Shown here one piece after another: positions 16,649 through 23,618 of a DNA stretch of 28,251 nucleotides. The DNA is from Candidatus Neoanaerotignum tabaqchaliae (GTDB lineage Bacteria; Bacillota; Clostridia; Lachnospirales; Anaerotignaceae): positions 1 to 28,251 of the forward strand of contig CAJFUS010000131.1 of NCBI GenBank assembly GCA_904420235.1, written 5' to 3'. Made by a program: the position numbers and the translations under genes. The notes beneath the pieces are model-generated. The model had not been told where the DNA came from. It did not search any database and saw only the letters and a program-made list of their open reading frames with translations. Numbering within the stretch: the first letter of the stretch is position 1; every line of letters starts with the position of its first letter.

Positions 16649-17227
16649 ATGCATTTAATATTATTGTTATTAGCCGGAGTATTTGTAAATAACTACATAT
16701 TCTCACAATTCTTAGGCATCTGTCCTTTCCTTGGCGTTTCTAAAAAAGTTGAGACAGCTGCCGGCATGGGTGTAGCCGTTATATTCGTTATAGTGCTTGC
16801 TTGTGCTGCTACATACTTTGTTTATAACCTTATTCTTGTTCCTCTTGGACTCGAATATCTTTATACAATAGCGTTTATTCTTGTTATAGCCGCTCTTGTT
16901 CAGTTTGTTGAAATGTTCATTAAAAAGAGTTCGCCTTCCCTTTATCAGGCACTTGGCGTTTATCTTCCTCTTATAACAACAAACTGCGCCGTTTTAGGTT
17001 GTGCCGTAACAAATATGCAAAGTGGTTATAACTTTATTGAGTCAATAGTAAATGGTATTGGCGGCGCCGGCGGTTTCACATTCGCTATCGTTCTTTTCGC
17101 CGGCATACGTGAAAGAATTGAATTCAACGATATCCCTAAGGCGTTTGAAGGCTTCCCTCTTGCCCTTATAGGCGCGGGACTTATGTCTGTTTCCTTCTTA
17201 GGCTTCTCGGGATTAATCAAACTTTAA
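16649..17227 (+). CDS. rnfA: RnfA, integral membrane subunit
   Basis: Six-helix membrane subunit homologous to NqrE and distantly to RnfE. The 192 residues contain NNYIFSQFLGICPFLGVSK (14-32) and LITTNCAVLGCAV (108-120); C25 and C113 are the expected ligands of the iron centre at the RnfA-RnfE interface. Preceded by AAGGAGGGG at good spacing; rnfB follows after 18 bases. Confidence 0.96.
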   Translation: MHLILLLLAGVFVNNYIFSQFLGICPFLGVSKKVETAAGMGVAVIFVIVLACAATYFVYNLILVPLGLEYLYTIAFILVIAALVQFVEMFIKKSSPSLYQALGVYLPLITTNCAVLGCAVTNMQSGYNFIESIVNGIGGAGGFTFAIVLFAGIRERIEFNDIPKAFEGFPLALIGAGLMSVSFLGFSGLIKL

Positions 17228-17245
17228 TCAGGGAGGGACTAATAA

Positions 17246-18124
17246 ATGGAAATCATTAACGTAGTAACTGCCATAGCCAGCATATCGGGTCTTGGTGTTA
17301 TATTCGGCGCCGGTCTTGGATACGCCTCAAAAATATTTGCTGTTGAGGAAGACCCAAAGGTAGGCGAGATTATGTCTGTTCTTCCCGGTGCTAACTGCGG
17401 CGGCTGCGGATACCCTGGCTGTTCAGGCTGCGCCACTGCTATTGCTGAAGGCAAAGCTCCTGTTAACGCCTGCCCTGTTGGCGGAGCTAAAGTAGCTGCT
17501 AAAATAGGTGAGATAATGGGCGTTGAGGCTTCTGCCACTGAACCTCAGGTAGCTTTTGTAAAATGTAACGGAACATGTTCTAACGCCAAGTCAAAATATG
17601 ATTACGAAGGTATATCAGATTGTGTATTCGCTTCTCAGCTTGCAGGCGGCGGCTCTAAGGGCTGCGCTTATGGCTGTTTAGGCTTAGGCACATGTGTTAA
17701 TGTATGCGCTTTCGGCGCTCTCTCAATAGTTGATGGCGTGGCTGTTGTTGATGAGGAAAAATGCGTTAACTGTGGAAAATGTGCCAAGGCATGCCCTAAA
17801 GGACTTATTGGATTTAAGCCTAAGTCCAAGAAAACAGCAGTTAGATGCAACTCTAAAGATGCTGGAAAAGAAGTTATCGCAAACTGCTCAACAGGCTGCA
17901 TAGGCTGCAAGATTTGTGAAAAGAACTGTAAGTTTGACGCTATACATGTTGAAAACAACGTTGCTGTTATAGACTATTCAAAGTGTAAAGACTGCGGACT
18001 TTGCGCTATGAAGTGCCCTAAACATGCAATTAAAAACGAAAGAATTGAGGCTATGGCCGCTAAAAAGGCCGCTGAGGAAGCTGCTGCTAAAGCCGCTGCT
18101 CCTTCAGATGAAAATAAAGCTTAA
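17246..18124 (+). CDS. rnfB: RnfB, ferredoxin-oxidising iron-sulfur subunit
   Basis: Entry point for electrons from reduced ferredoxin (or flavodoxin). The 292 residues start with a membrane anchor (about 5-27), then a four-Cys domain C51-x2-C54-x4-C59...C76, further Cys sets (C107, C111, C126, C140, C144, C150, C154), a ferredoxin motif C173/C176/C179/C183, and two more at C218/C221/C224/C228 and C247/C250/C253/C257. The many clusters are typical of clostridial RnfB. The C terminus (about 268-286) is an Ala/Lys/Glu tail like that of RnfC. Last gene of the operon; a strong terminator follows within 20 bases. Confidence 0.96.
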   Translation: MEIINVVTAIASISGLGVIFGAGLGYASKIFAVEEDPKVGEIMSVLPGANCGGCGYPGCSGCATAIAEGKAPVNACPVGGAKVAAKIGEIMGVEASATEPQVAFVKCNGTCSNAKSKYDYEGISDCVFASQLAGGGSKGCAYGCLGLGTCVNVCAFGALSIVDGVAVVDEEKCVNCGKCAKACPKGLIGFKPKSKKTAVRCNSKDAGKEVIANCSTGCIGCKICEKNCKFDAIHVENNVAVIDYSKCKDCGLCAMKCPKHAIKNERIEAMAAKKAAEEAAAKAAAPSDENKA

Positions 18125-18138
18125 TTGATTGCAGCTAT

Positions 18139-18169
18139 AAAAAGCAGGGTTTTAATTCCCTGCTTTTTT
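18139..18169 (+). terminator. Rho-independent terminator of the rnf operon
   Basis: AGCAGGG (18143-18149), an 8-base loop and CCCTGCT (18158-18164) with a T run to 18169. The A tract before and T tract after extend the stem to 11 pairs. It starts 14 bases after the rnfB stop. Confidence 0.92.
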
Positions 18170-18404
18170 ATTATATAGAAATTAAACAAAACCATATCAT
18201 ATCTTTACTATATTCAAATGTACATTACCTTAATAAGTTATAATTATTTAATGATAACATCTATTCATTTAGTAACTCAGCAAACTTTTTATAATAAAAA
18301 ATTGAGTAAAACAATAACTTTAAAACAATATCCTTTAAACTTACACAATAACATTAAATTCTATATAATTATTTTTAAAAATAAATCAGCTTTTGCAAAA
18401 CTTA

Positions 18405-18427
18405 AAGGCCGGTTTGTAGCCGGCCTT
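18405..18427 (-). terminator. Probable terminator downstream of flavodoxin
   Basis: AAGGCCGG (18405-18412), 7-base loop and CCGGCCTT (18420-18427) form a perfect 8-pair stem. On the - strand it is followed by TTTAAGTTTT, an interrupted T run, 55 bases after the flavodoxin stop. The + strand continuation is not T-rich, so the - orientation is preferred. Confidence 0.6.
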
Positions 18428-18481
18428 AGCTTAATTTAGGAACAGGGAGTTAAAAATTTTATTTTATGTATATTAAATTAA

Positions 18482-18907
18482 TTAAAACTTAGCAAATCCT
18501 TCACCAAACTCTACGCACTGGGCCTTACCTTCATCATCTGGCGTACCATTAACCATAAGACCATCACCATAAACAGCTGCACCCTTTCCTCTGGCGCGTT
18601 CAACCCAGTCGCGTAGCCACTTTCCGTCACCCCAGCCATAGGAACCAAAAAGGGCTACTTTCTTTCCTGATATTTTACCTTCTATACTCTCATAAAACGG
18701 CTCGAATTCTGCCTCCTCAAGGACCTCATCACCCATTGCCGAGCAACCAAAGGCAATCTTTGAGTATTCGGAAATATCTCCGCTGAAGTTTGATACGTTA
18801 AAAATATCGGCTTCCATTCCAGCTTTTTTAATGCCGTTAAAAATTTCCTGAGCCATTATTTCTGTGTTTCCAGTTCCACTCCAGTATATAACTGCCGCTT
18901 TTTCCAT
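18482..18907 (-). CDS. Flavodoxin
   Basis: Small FMN electron carrier that can replace ferredoxin when iron is short. At 141 residues it is a short-chain flavodoxin. The FMN phosphate loop is S10-G-T-G-N-T15 (VIYWSGTGNTE, 6-16); the two ring-flanking regions are GCSAMGDEVLE (54-64) and FGSYGWGDGKWL (87-98). ATG start with AAGGAGG 8 bases upstream. It lies 30 bases downstream of the DUF3793 gene and should share its transcript. It sits next to, and convergent with, the rnf operon, whose RnfB subunit accepts electrons from ferredoxin-type carriers. Confidence 0.95.
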   Translation of the reverse strand: MEKAAVIYWSGTGNTEIMAQEIFNGIKKAGMEADIFNVSNFSGDISEYSKIAFGCSAMGDEVLEEAEFEPFYESIEGKISGKKVALFGSYGWGDGKWLRDWVERARGKGAAVYGDGLMVNGTPDDEGKAQCVEFGEGFAKF

Positions 18908-18937
18908 TTTTAATTCCTCCTTGATTTTTTATAATAA

Positions 18938-19504
18938 TCAGGCAGCCAGAACAATATTTATTACCGGCACACCAGATTTTGCCATATTTAAAAATTTGTC
19001 CCTTATCATTTTATAAGAACAAAAAATGTCATTTGCCCTTTTCTCGTCGGTATAAACCTTCCAAAAACCGCAGCTTTTATAATTTCTGCCCTTTTTGTCT
19101 ATAAACTCAAAAACATCATCTTTTGGGTATCCAAGAAAAAATCCTATCTCATGAGGATACTCATTGGTTTCAAGTATCCTTTTTTTAAGAGTATCAATCA
19201 TAGGTGATATATTATCTTTTTCGGGACTCGGATAACCTTTAAGTTTTAAATACTCAATAATGTCATCGTCATTAAGAGCCTCAAACAACTCATTAAGACC
19301 ATAAGCAAAAATATTAACCTTTCCTTCTTTGCAATAAAAAAACTTCATTTTTATGCCTTTATTCATAAGTATATTACTGTATATTCTAAAATCGCCGCTT
19401 ATCTCCGGAGCGCATTTAACGGGAACTGAAAACATGTTTGAAACTTTAATCCCGCTTATTACCGGAGAGGCATGCAGCAAAAGCTGTTCCTCAAAAAAAG
19501 ACAT
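18938..19504 (-). CDS. DUF3793 family protein
   Basis: Clostridial protein of unknown function. The 188 residues show the family pattern: an N-terminal LHASPVISGIKVSNMFSV, a central HEIGFFLGYPKDDVFEFID (117-135), then CGFWKVYTDEKRA (144-156) and a C-terminal helix. No signal peptide, membrane span or known catalytic motif. Genes of this family are commonly found beside flavodoxin or iron-uptake genes, from memory; I could not check this. First gene of a two-gene unit with flavodoxin, read from a strong promoter with unusual symmetry. ATG start with AGGGGG about 8 bases upstream. Confidence 0.85.
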   Translation of the reverse strand: MSFFEEQLLLHASPVISGIKVSNMFSVPVKCAPEISGDFRIYSNILMNKGIKMKFFYCKEGKVNIFAYGLNELFEALNDDDIIEYLKLKGYPSPEKDNISPMIDTLKKRILETNEYPHEIGFFLGYPKDDVFEFIDKKGRNYKSCGFWKVYTDEKRANDIFCSYKMIRDKFLNMAKSGVPVINIVLAA

Positions 19505-19528
19505 GCTGTCGCCCCCTGTTATATTCTA

Positions 19529-19556
19529 CTAATTTTAATTAGCTTAAACTAACTAA
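19529..19556. promoter_or_regulatory. TTAG/CTAA dyads at the DUF3793 transcription start
   Basis: CTAATT-TT-AATTAG (19529-19542) and TTAG-CTTAAA-CTAA (19539-19552), followed by another CTAA (19553-19556), form overlapping dyads from about +1 to +25 of the predicted transcript. The TTAG...CTAA spacing resembles operators of the DtxR/IdeR metal repressors (consensus TTAGGTTAG-C-CTAACCTAA) without the central GC. Iron control of a flavodoxin would make sense; the match is partial. Confidence 0.45.
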
Positions 19557-19558
19557 TG

Positions 19559-19602
19559 GCATATTACCACCTATTTAAAATTTTGTCAATATGGTAATAT
19601 GC
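19559..19602. repeat. 11-base inverted repeat framing the DUF3793 promoter
   Basis: GCATATTACCA (19559-19569) and TGGTAATATGC (19592-19602) are perfect complements with a 22-base spacer. The left arm covers the -10 and the right arm sits just upstream of the -35 (both read on the - strand). The centre-to-centre distance is 33 bases, about three helical turns, which suits two operator half-complexes on the same DNA face. Confidence 0.7.
19561..19589 (-). promoter_or_regulatory. Promoter of DUF3793-flavodoxin
   Basis: On the - strand TTGACA (perfect -35, 19589-19584), 17-base spacer and TAATAT (-10, 19566-19561). Transcription should start near 19554, giving a leader of about 50 bases. This is the best sigma-A promoter in the window. 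Confidence 0.85.
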
Positions 19603-19700
19603 ATATATCTAAAAATCACTTTAAAAACTTATAAAAAATAAACATATCTAAACTTTAAAGGTCCACATAATATAGAGTATCTAATGTATGCATAACGTCG

Positions 19701-19741
19701 TTTTCAATAAAAAATTCATTATATGATTTTTATATTGAAAA
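19701..19741. repeat. Long AT-rich hairpin/inverted repeat
   Basis: Two 19-base arms (19701-19719 and 19723-19741) around a TAT loop match at 17 of 19 positions. The outer ends are TTTTCAATA and TATTGAAAA. The same TTCAAT/ATTGAA core recurs at 19779, 19796 and 19824, suggesting a repeated protein site rather than a terminator, since no GC stem or T run follows. Confidence 0.5.
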
Positions 19742-19778
19742 TAAAGTTTACAATATTTTTTTAATGTTGCAAATAGTA

Positions 19779-19829
19779 TTGAATATTTTAGGGTTTTCAA
19801 TTAAAATATCTATAGCAATTTTAATTGAA
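19779..19829 (+). promoter_or_regulatory. Promoter of DUF4321-maf with overlapping inverted repeat
   Basis: TTGAAT (19779-19784), 17-base spacer, TAAAAT (19802-19807). A perfect 12-base inverted repeat, TTCAATTAAAAT (19796-19807) and ATTTTAATTGAA (19818-19829), has its left arm on the -10 and its right arm just past the predicted start. It could be an operator or a 5' hairpin of the transcript. Confidence 0.5.
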
Positions 19830-19861
19830 TAAAATCTTTATGTAAAAGGAGGAAAAAGCCG

Positions 19862-20122
19862 GTGAGAAGACTTCAGAGCAAGAGCCCCGCTGTGCTTATA
19901 TTATTGCTATTGGCAGGCGTAGTCCTTGGAGGTTTTATAGGCGATTGGCTTGGCGCCTCAGAGTCGTTTCGGTGGCTTGCCTATGGCAAATCATTTGGTA
20001 TAACCTCGCCTTTTACATTAGACCTTGGCATAATTGTTTTTCAATTTGCCTTAAGTATAAGGCTTACAATAGCCGGTCTTCTAGGATTTTTTATAGCCGC
20101 TTTAATATATAAATTTATTTAA
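19862..20122 (+). CDS. DUF4321 family membrane protein
   Basis: Small membrane protein of unknown function, conserved in Clostridia next to maf. The 86 residues have two membrane segments (about 8-28 and 56-84) linked by a loop with GDWLGASESFRWLAYGKSFGI and the family-like PFTLDLGIIVFQFALSIRL. Start GTG at 19862 with a near-perfect AAAGGAGG about 9 bases upstream. It lies 71 bases before maf. Its position ahead of maf and mreBCD hints at an envelope role, which is inference only. Confidence 0.8.
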   Translation: MRRLQSKSPAVLILLLLAGVVLGGFIGDWLGASESFRWLAYGKSFGITSPFTLDLGIIVFQFALSIRLTIAGLLGFFIAALIYKFI

Positions 20123-20133
20123 ATGTTTAGTTT

Positions 20134-20149
20134 GGCGGGATTTCCCGTC
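20134..20149 (+). other. Small hairpin between DUF4321 and maf
   Basis: GGCGGG, loop ATTT, CCCGTC (one wobble) followed by only four T. It may lower read-through into maf or stabilise a processed end. Too weak for a confident terminator call. Confidence 0.35.
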
Positions 20150-20193
20150 TTTAAAATAAAAACAAGTTTTATCTAATTTAAGGAGACGATAAA

Positions 20194-20793
20194 ATGTATA
20201 AAATAATTCTTGCTTCAACATCTCCAAGAAGGCGTGAGATATTAGAGAAGCTGGGAGTACCTTTTGAGGTAATGCCAAGTGGCGCTCGTGAATATATTGA
20301 GCTTGAGCAGTCGCCTTATGAATGCGTTACAATTCTTTCTCGCCGTAAAGCCAAAAATGTGGCCGAAAAAGTGTCCGGCCCAGCAATAATAATAGGCGCT
20401 GACACCGTTGTAACATATCTTGGTAAAATACTTAATAAGCCGAAAAACAGAGACGAAGCTGCTCAAATGCTTAAGGGATTAAGCGGAAAGCTTCATACGG
20501 TTTATACCGGCATAACTCTTATATTTATTGATGAAAATGGCAATCGTCAAACAGAATCTTATGTTGACGCAACTGAGGTTGTGTTTAAAGAGATGTCTGA
20601 CAAAGAGATAAATCGTTATTTGGATACAAAAGAATATGCCGACAAGGCTGGAAGCTACTCAATTCAAGGTAGAGCATCTATATTCATTGACCATATAAAG
20701 GGAAGCTTCAATACAGTTGTAGGGCTTCCAGTGTCAGTGCTTTATGACGCTCTTAAAGAGCATGGTGTTGATATAACTGATTTTTGGGAATAA
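20194..20793 (+). CDS. maf: Maf family nucleoside triphosphate pyrophosphatase
   Basis: House-cleaning enzyme that hydrolyses non-canonical or modified nucleotides (dTTP/UTP type most likely) to monophosphates; linked to septum inhibition in Bacillus. The 199 residues have the family N-terminal motif LASTSPRRREIL (6-17), the catalytic IIGADTVV (66-73, D70), KPKNRDEAAQML (82-93), SGKLHTVYTG (97-106) and the C-terminal DKAGSYSIQG (150-159). ATG start after AAGGAG. A strong terminator follows. The maf-mreBCD order is classical. Confidence 0.95.
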   Translation: MYKIILASTSPRRREILEKLGVPFEVMPSGAREYIELEQSPYECVTILSRRKAKNVAEKVSGPAIIIGADTVVTYLGKILNKPKNRDEAAQMLKGLSGKLHTVYTGITLIFIDENGNRQTESYVDATEVVFKEMSDKEINRYLDTKEYADKAGSYSIQGRASIFIDHIKGSFNTVVGLPVSVLYDALKEHGVDITDFWE

Positions 20794-20806
20794 TTTATGC
20801 AATTAT

Positions 20807-20830
20807 GTGCCGGTTTATCCGGCACTTTTT
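20807..20830 (+). terminator. Rho-independent terminator after maf
   Basis: GTGCCGG (20807-20813), loop TTTAT, CCGGCAC (20819-20825) and T5 (20826-20830). A perfect 7-pair GC-rich stem 13 bases after the maf stop. It separates maf from the mre operon. Confidence 0.93.
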
Positions 20831-20988
20831 ATATTGCTCAAAAACACGTATAAAATTGTTTAAATTTAACAATCATATTATAAAATTATACTGCATATCC
20901 CGAGGCTTAAAATTAAAACAAATTATTATATAAATTTTAACAATATGTTAATTTACTTTTAAGGTTTCTTTCTATTAGGGCAACACTA

Positions 20989-21020
20989 TTGAAAAAAGCG
21001 TGGTTTAGAGTTATTATAAT
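20989..21020 (+). promoter_or_regulatory. Probable promoter of the mreBCD operon
   Basis: TTGAAA (20989-20994), 17-base spacer and TATTAT (21012-21017); an overlapping TATAAT is at 21015-21020 with a longer spacer. Transcript leader of about 70 bases before mreB, ending in TTGGAGGAA. Confidence 0.5.
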
Positions 21021-21094
21021 AATGTGGTATTTTAGGCTATTTGTGATTTTTATACAGGATTATGTAAAATATAACATTTATTGGAGGAATTTAA

Positions 21095-22123
21095 ATGTTT
21101 TCAAGAGATATGGGGATAGACCTTGGCACAGCCAACACCCTTGTTTTTCTTAAGGGAAAGGGAATTGTTGTAAACGAGCCGTCTGTCGTAGCTATAAACA
21201 CTCTTACAAAAGAAGTTTTGGCCGTTGGAAACGAGGCCAAAGAGATGATAGGAAGAACGCCCGGCAACATTGTTGCCATACGTCCCATGAAGGACGGCGT
21301 TATAGCCGATTTTGACATTACCCAGGCAATGCTTAGATACTTCATAGGCAAGGCCTATTCGCGTTCAATGTTTGGTCCAAAACCAAGAGTTATAATATGT
21401 GTGCCCTCTGGTGTTACGGAGGTTGAAAAACGTGCTGTAATGGAAGCCTCAATAAGCGCCGGAGCTAAAAGCAACGACACATACCTTATAGAGGAGCCAA
21501 TGGCTGCTTCCATAGGCGCCGGACTTCCTGTTGAGGAGCCCACAGGAAGCATGGTTGTTGATATAGGCGGCGGCACAAGCGAGGTTGCTGTTATATCACT
21601 TGGCGGAATAGTTACAAGCACTTCTTTAAGGGTTGCAGGTGATGAAATAGACTCCTACATCATAGGATATATTAAAAAAGAGTACAGCCTTGCAATAGGA
21701 GAAAGGACAGCCGAAGAAATAAAAATAAACATTGGCTGCGCTTTTCCAAAACCGGAGGAGGAATCCATGGACATACGCGGCCGCGATTTGGTTACAGGTC
21801 TTCCAAAAACAATAACTATAACCTCAAATGAGATTTTAACGGCAATATCAGAGCCTATAACGGCAATTATAGACTGTATCAAACAAACTCTTGAGGCTAC
21901 GCCTCCAGAGCTTGCGGCAGATATAATGGAATTTGGCATAACACTTACTGGTGGAGGAGCCCTTCTTTCCGGTCTTGACCAGCTTATAACAAATGAAACC
22001 GGAATGCCTGTGCATATAGCCAACGAGCCTTTAAACTGCGTTGTGCTTGGCACCGGCACAGTGCTTGAGCATATAGACACCCTTAGGAAGGTGCTTGTGT
22101 CGCCTAAAAAATTAAGAATGTGA
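21095..22123 (+). CDS. mreB: MreB, actin-like rod-shape protein
   Basis: Forms membrane-bound filaments that steer lateral wall synthesis. The 342 residues match the family. Nucleotide-binding motifs are phosphate-1 DLGTANT (9-15), phosphate-2 DIGGGTSE (156-163) and the adenosine motif LTGGGALLSGL in the C-terminal third. IEEPMAASIGAGLPVEEP (132-149) is the usual connector. ATG start after GGAGG. mreC follows after 16 bases. Could be Mbl-like, but the mreCD neighbours favour MreB. Confidence 0.96.
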   Translation: MFSRDMGIDLGTANTLVFLKGKGIVVNEPSVVAINTLTKEVLAVGNEAKEMIGRTPGNIVAIRPMKDGVIADFDITQAMLRYFIGKAYSRSMFGPKPRVIICVPSGVTEVEKRAVMEASISAGAKSNDTYLIEEPMAASIGAGLPVEEPTGSMVVDIGGGTSEVAVISLGGIVTSTSLRVAGDEIDSYIIGYIKKEYSLAIGERTAEEIKINIGCAFPKPEEESMDIRGRDLVTGLPKTITITSNEILTAISEPITAIIDCIKQTLEATPPELAADIMEFGITLTGGGALLSGLDQLITNETGMPVHIANEPLNCVVLGTGTVLEHIDTLRKVLVSPKKLRM

Positions 22124-22139
22124 CAGGGAGCGTCAGAGG

Positions 22140-23057
22140 TTGAATTTTTTTAACACCTATAAAAAACAAATTTTGTATATAGTGATATTGCTTCTTGTTA
22201 TTTTGGCTTTTTTTACAGCTGGAAGAAAGAAGTTCGCAACGCCCATAGATAATGTTCTTGGTTTTATAATAACACCGGCTCAAAACGTAACATCGTCAAT
22301 CAGCTCATGGTTTGACGGCAAAATATCCGCTCTCCGCGACGATACTGACCTTAGAGCTGAAAATGCGGAGCTTAAGGCACAAGTAGCCCTTCTTGAGGCT
22401 GATAATAAGCGGCTTTCTCTGTACGAGGAGGAAAATAAACGTCTTTCTTCTCTGCTTGAGATAGCTCAAAAATATCCTGACTACGAAACAACCGGCGTCA
22501 ACATAATAGCCAAAGACCCTGGAAATTGGTATTTTACATTTACAATAAACAAAGGCACAAAAGACGGCCTATCTCCTGATATGGTTCTTACAGATGCCGG
22601 CGGCCTTGTAGGAAGAATTACCGAATGCGGATATACTTACTCAAAAGCCGAATCACTTCTTGACAGCCGCAGTTCTGTTTCCGCAATGAGTCTTAGAACA
22701 GGTGATTTAGGCGTTGTAAAGGGGGATTATACCCTTATGAACGACGGGCTTTGCAAAATGGAGTATATAGACGCCGAAAGCGAGATAATGGAAGGCGATG
22801 AGATTGTCACCTCCCATTTAAGCGATATATACCCTTCCGGAATAACCATAGGATATGTTCAGGAAGTTGTTACAGATGATAACGGCCTTACAAAATATGC
22901 CGTAATCGAGCCTTCAGTTGATTTTGAGCACCTTTCAACACTTCTTGTAATAACAGACAGCTTCAGCAGCAGCGAAAGCTCTTCTCAAAACAGCGATGGC
23001 GCGGCATTTTCATCTTCTTCGGAAACAGCTTCTCAAGAACAAGGCGGTGAACAATGA
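22140..23057 (+). CDS. mreC: MreC, rod-shape-determining protein
   Basis: Bitopic scaffold that activates PBP2-RodA. The 305 residues have a membrane span (about 10-27), a coiled coil (about 67-110), two beta domains with DPGNWYFTFTINKGTKDGL (about 128-146) and SLLDSRSSVSAM, then a low-complexity tail of Ser, Glu and Gln (about 273-305). The start is TTG at 22140; no ATG exists before the membrane span. GGGAG and AGAGG stand upstream. The mreD start overlaps its stop by 4 bases. Confidence 0.93.
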   Translation: MNFFNTYKKQILYIVILLLVILAFFTAGRKKFATPIDNVLGFIITPAQNVTSSISSWFDGKISALRDDTDLRAENAELKAQVALLEADNKRLSLYEEENKRLSSLLEIAQKYPDYETTGVNIIAKDPGNWYFTFTINKGTKDGLSPDMVLTDAGGLVGRITECGYTYSKAESLLDSRSSVSAMSLRTGDLGVVKGDYTLMNDGLCKMEYIDAESEIMEGDEIVTSHLSDIYPSGITIGYVQEVVTDDNGLTKYAVIEPSVDFEHLSTLLVITDSFSSSESSSQNSDGAAFSSSSETASQEQGGEQ

Positions 23058-23578
23058 GACGCGTTATTACAATATTTATAGTGCTTGTAATTAATTTAGT
23101 GCTTCAAAGCACGGTTTTGCAGTATATAAGAATTAACTCAATAATACCAAACACGGCTCTTATTATAATAATATCCATGTCGCTTTTAAGGGGCCGTGTT
23201 GAAGGCTCTGTTACCGGTTTTGGAGCTGGAATTCTTCAAGATATATTTTTCGGCTCCTCACTTGGATATTACGCCCTTCTTGGCACTCTTGTTGGATATT
23301 TTGCCGGAAGGTTTAACCACAACTATTACAGAGAAAATTATGCTCTTCCTGTTTTCTTGTGCTTTATAGGAGTGGTTATTTATGAAAGCGTAGTATTTGT
23401 TACAGGGGCTTTCTTTAACGGGTATTTAAATTATATATATTTTTTAATTAACATAATACTTCCAGAGGCCGTTTACACTGCCATAACAGCTGTTATAATA
23501 TACAGGATTCTTTTTTCCGTAAACGACCGCATTGAAAAGTCAGAAAAACATAAAAGACGACTTTTCAGCATAAAGTAG
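23054..23578 (+). CDS. mreD: MreD, rod-shape-determining membrane protein
   Basis: Polytopic partner of MreC. The 174 residues have about five to six membrane segments and the family features VLQYIRINSIIPNTALIIIIS (22-42 region) and GAGILQDIFFGSSLGYYAL (57-75). The C-terminal tail is basic. Translation is coupled to mreC through an ATGA overlap; PBP2 follows after 40 bases. Confidence 0.92.
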   Translation: MRRVITIFIVLVINLVLQSTVLQYIRINSIIPNTALIIIISMSLLRGRVEGSVTGFGAGILQDIFFGSSLGYYALLGTLVGYFAGRFNHNYYRENYALPVFLCFIGVVIYESVVFVTGAFFNGYLNYIYFLINIILPEAVYTAITAVIIYRILFSVNDRIEKSEKHKRRLFSIK

Positions 23579-23618
23579 CACATATTTTAAATATTTTTAT
23601 TATATTTATGGTGACTGA

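Larger units (their letters stand above)
18125..18481. other. Convergent intergenic region rnfB/flavodoxin
   Basis: No gene is supported in this 357-base region. It holds the rnf terminator, then about 235 very AT-rich bases in which I see nothing, then a hairpin that probably ends the flavodoxin transcript. An open frame at 18218-18439 lacks a ribosome site, has low-complexity composition and runs through the hairpin. Confidence 0.6.
19505..19861. other. Divergent intergenic region DUF3793/DUF4321
   Basis: This 357-base region has no gene but is dense in symmetric elements: the two dyads and 11-base inverted repeat of the DUF3793 promoter on the left; a 41-base near-perfect hairpin in the middle; and a 12-base inverted repeat over the DUF4321 promoter on the right. 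About 19603-19700 is AT-rich and unremarkable. Confidence 0.7.
20794..21094. other. Intergenic region maf/mreB
   Basis: This 301-base stretch contains the maf terminator at its start and a probable mreB promoter near its end. Between them (about 20833-20980) the DNA is AT-rich with an imperfect TTGTT...AACAA dyad at 20856-20872 and no open frame of interest. Confidence 0.6.

Noticed and set aside
18218..18439. 73-codon open frame on the + strand downstream of rnfB
   Set aside because: No ribosome site, extreme AT composition, and it reads through the hairpin that ends the flavodoxin transcript.
19701..19741. Long AT hairpin as a terminator
   Set aside because: No GC-rich stem or T run, and it lies between divergent genes where no transcript needs to end.
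20856..20872. TTGTT...AACAA dyad in the maf/mreB gap as a Rex site
   Set aside because: Imperfect, odd length, in very AT-rich DNA, and far from the mreB promoter; likely chance.
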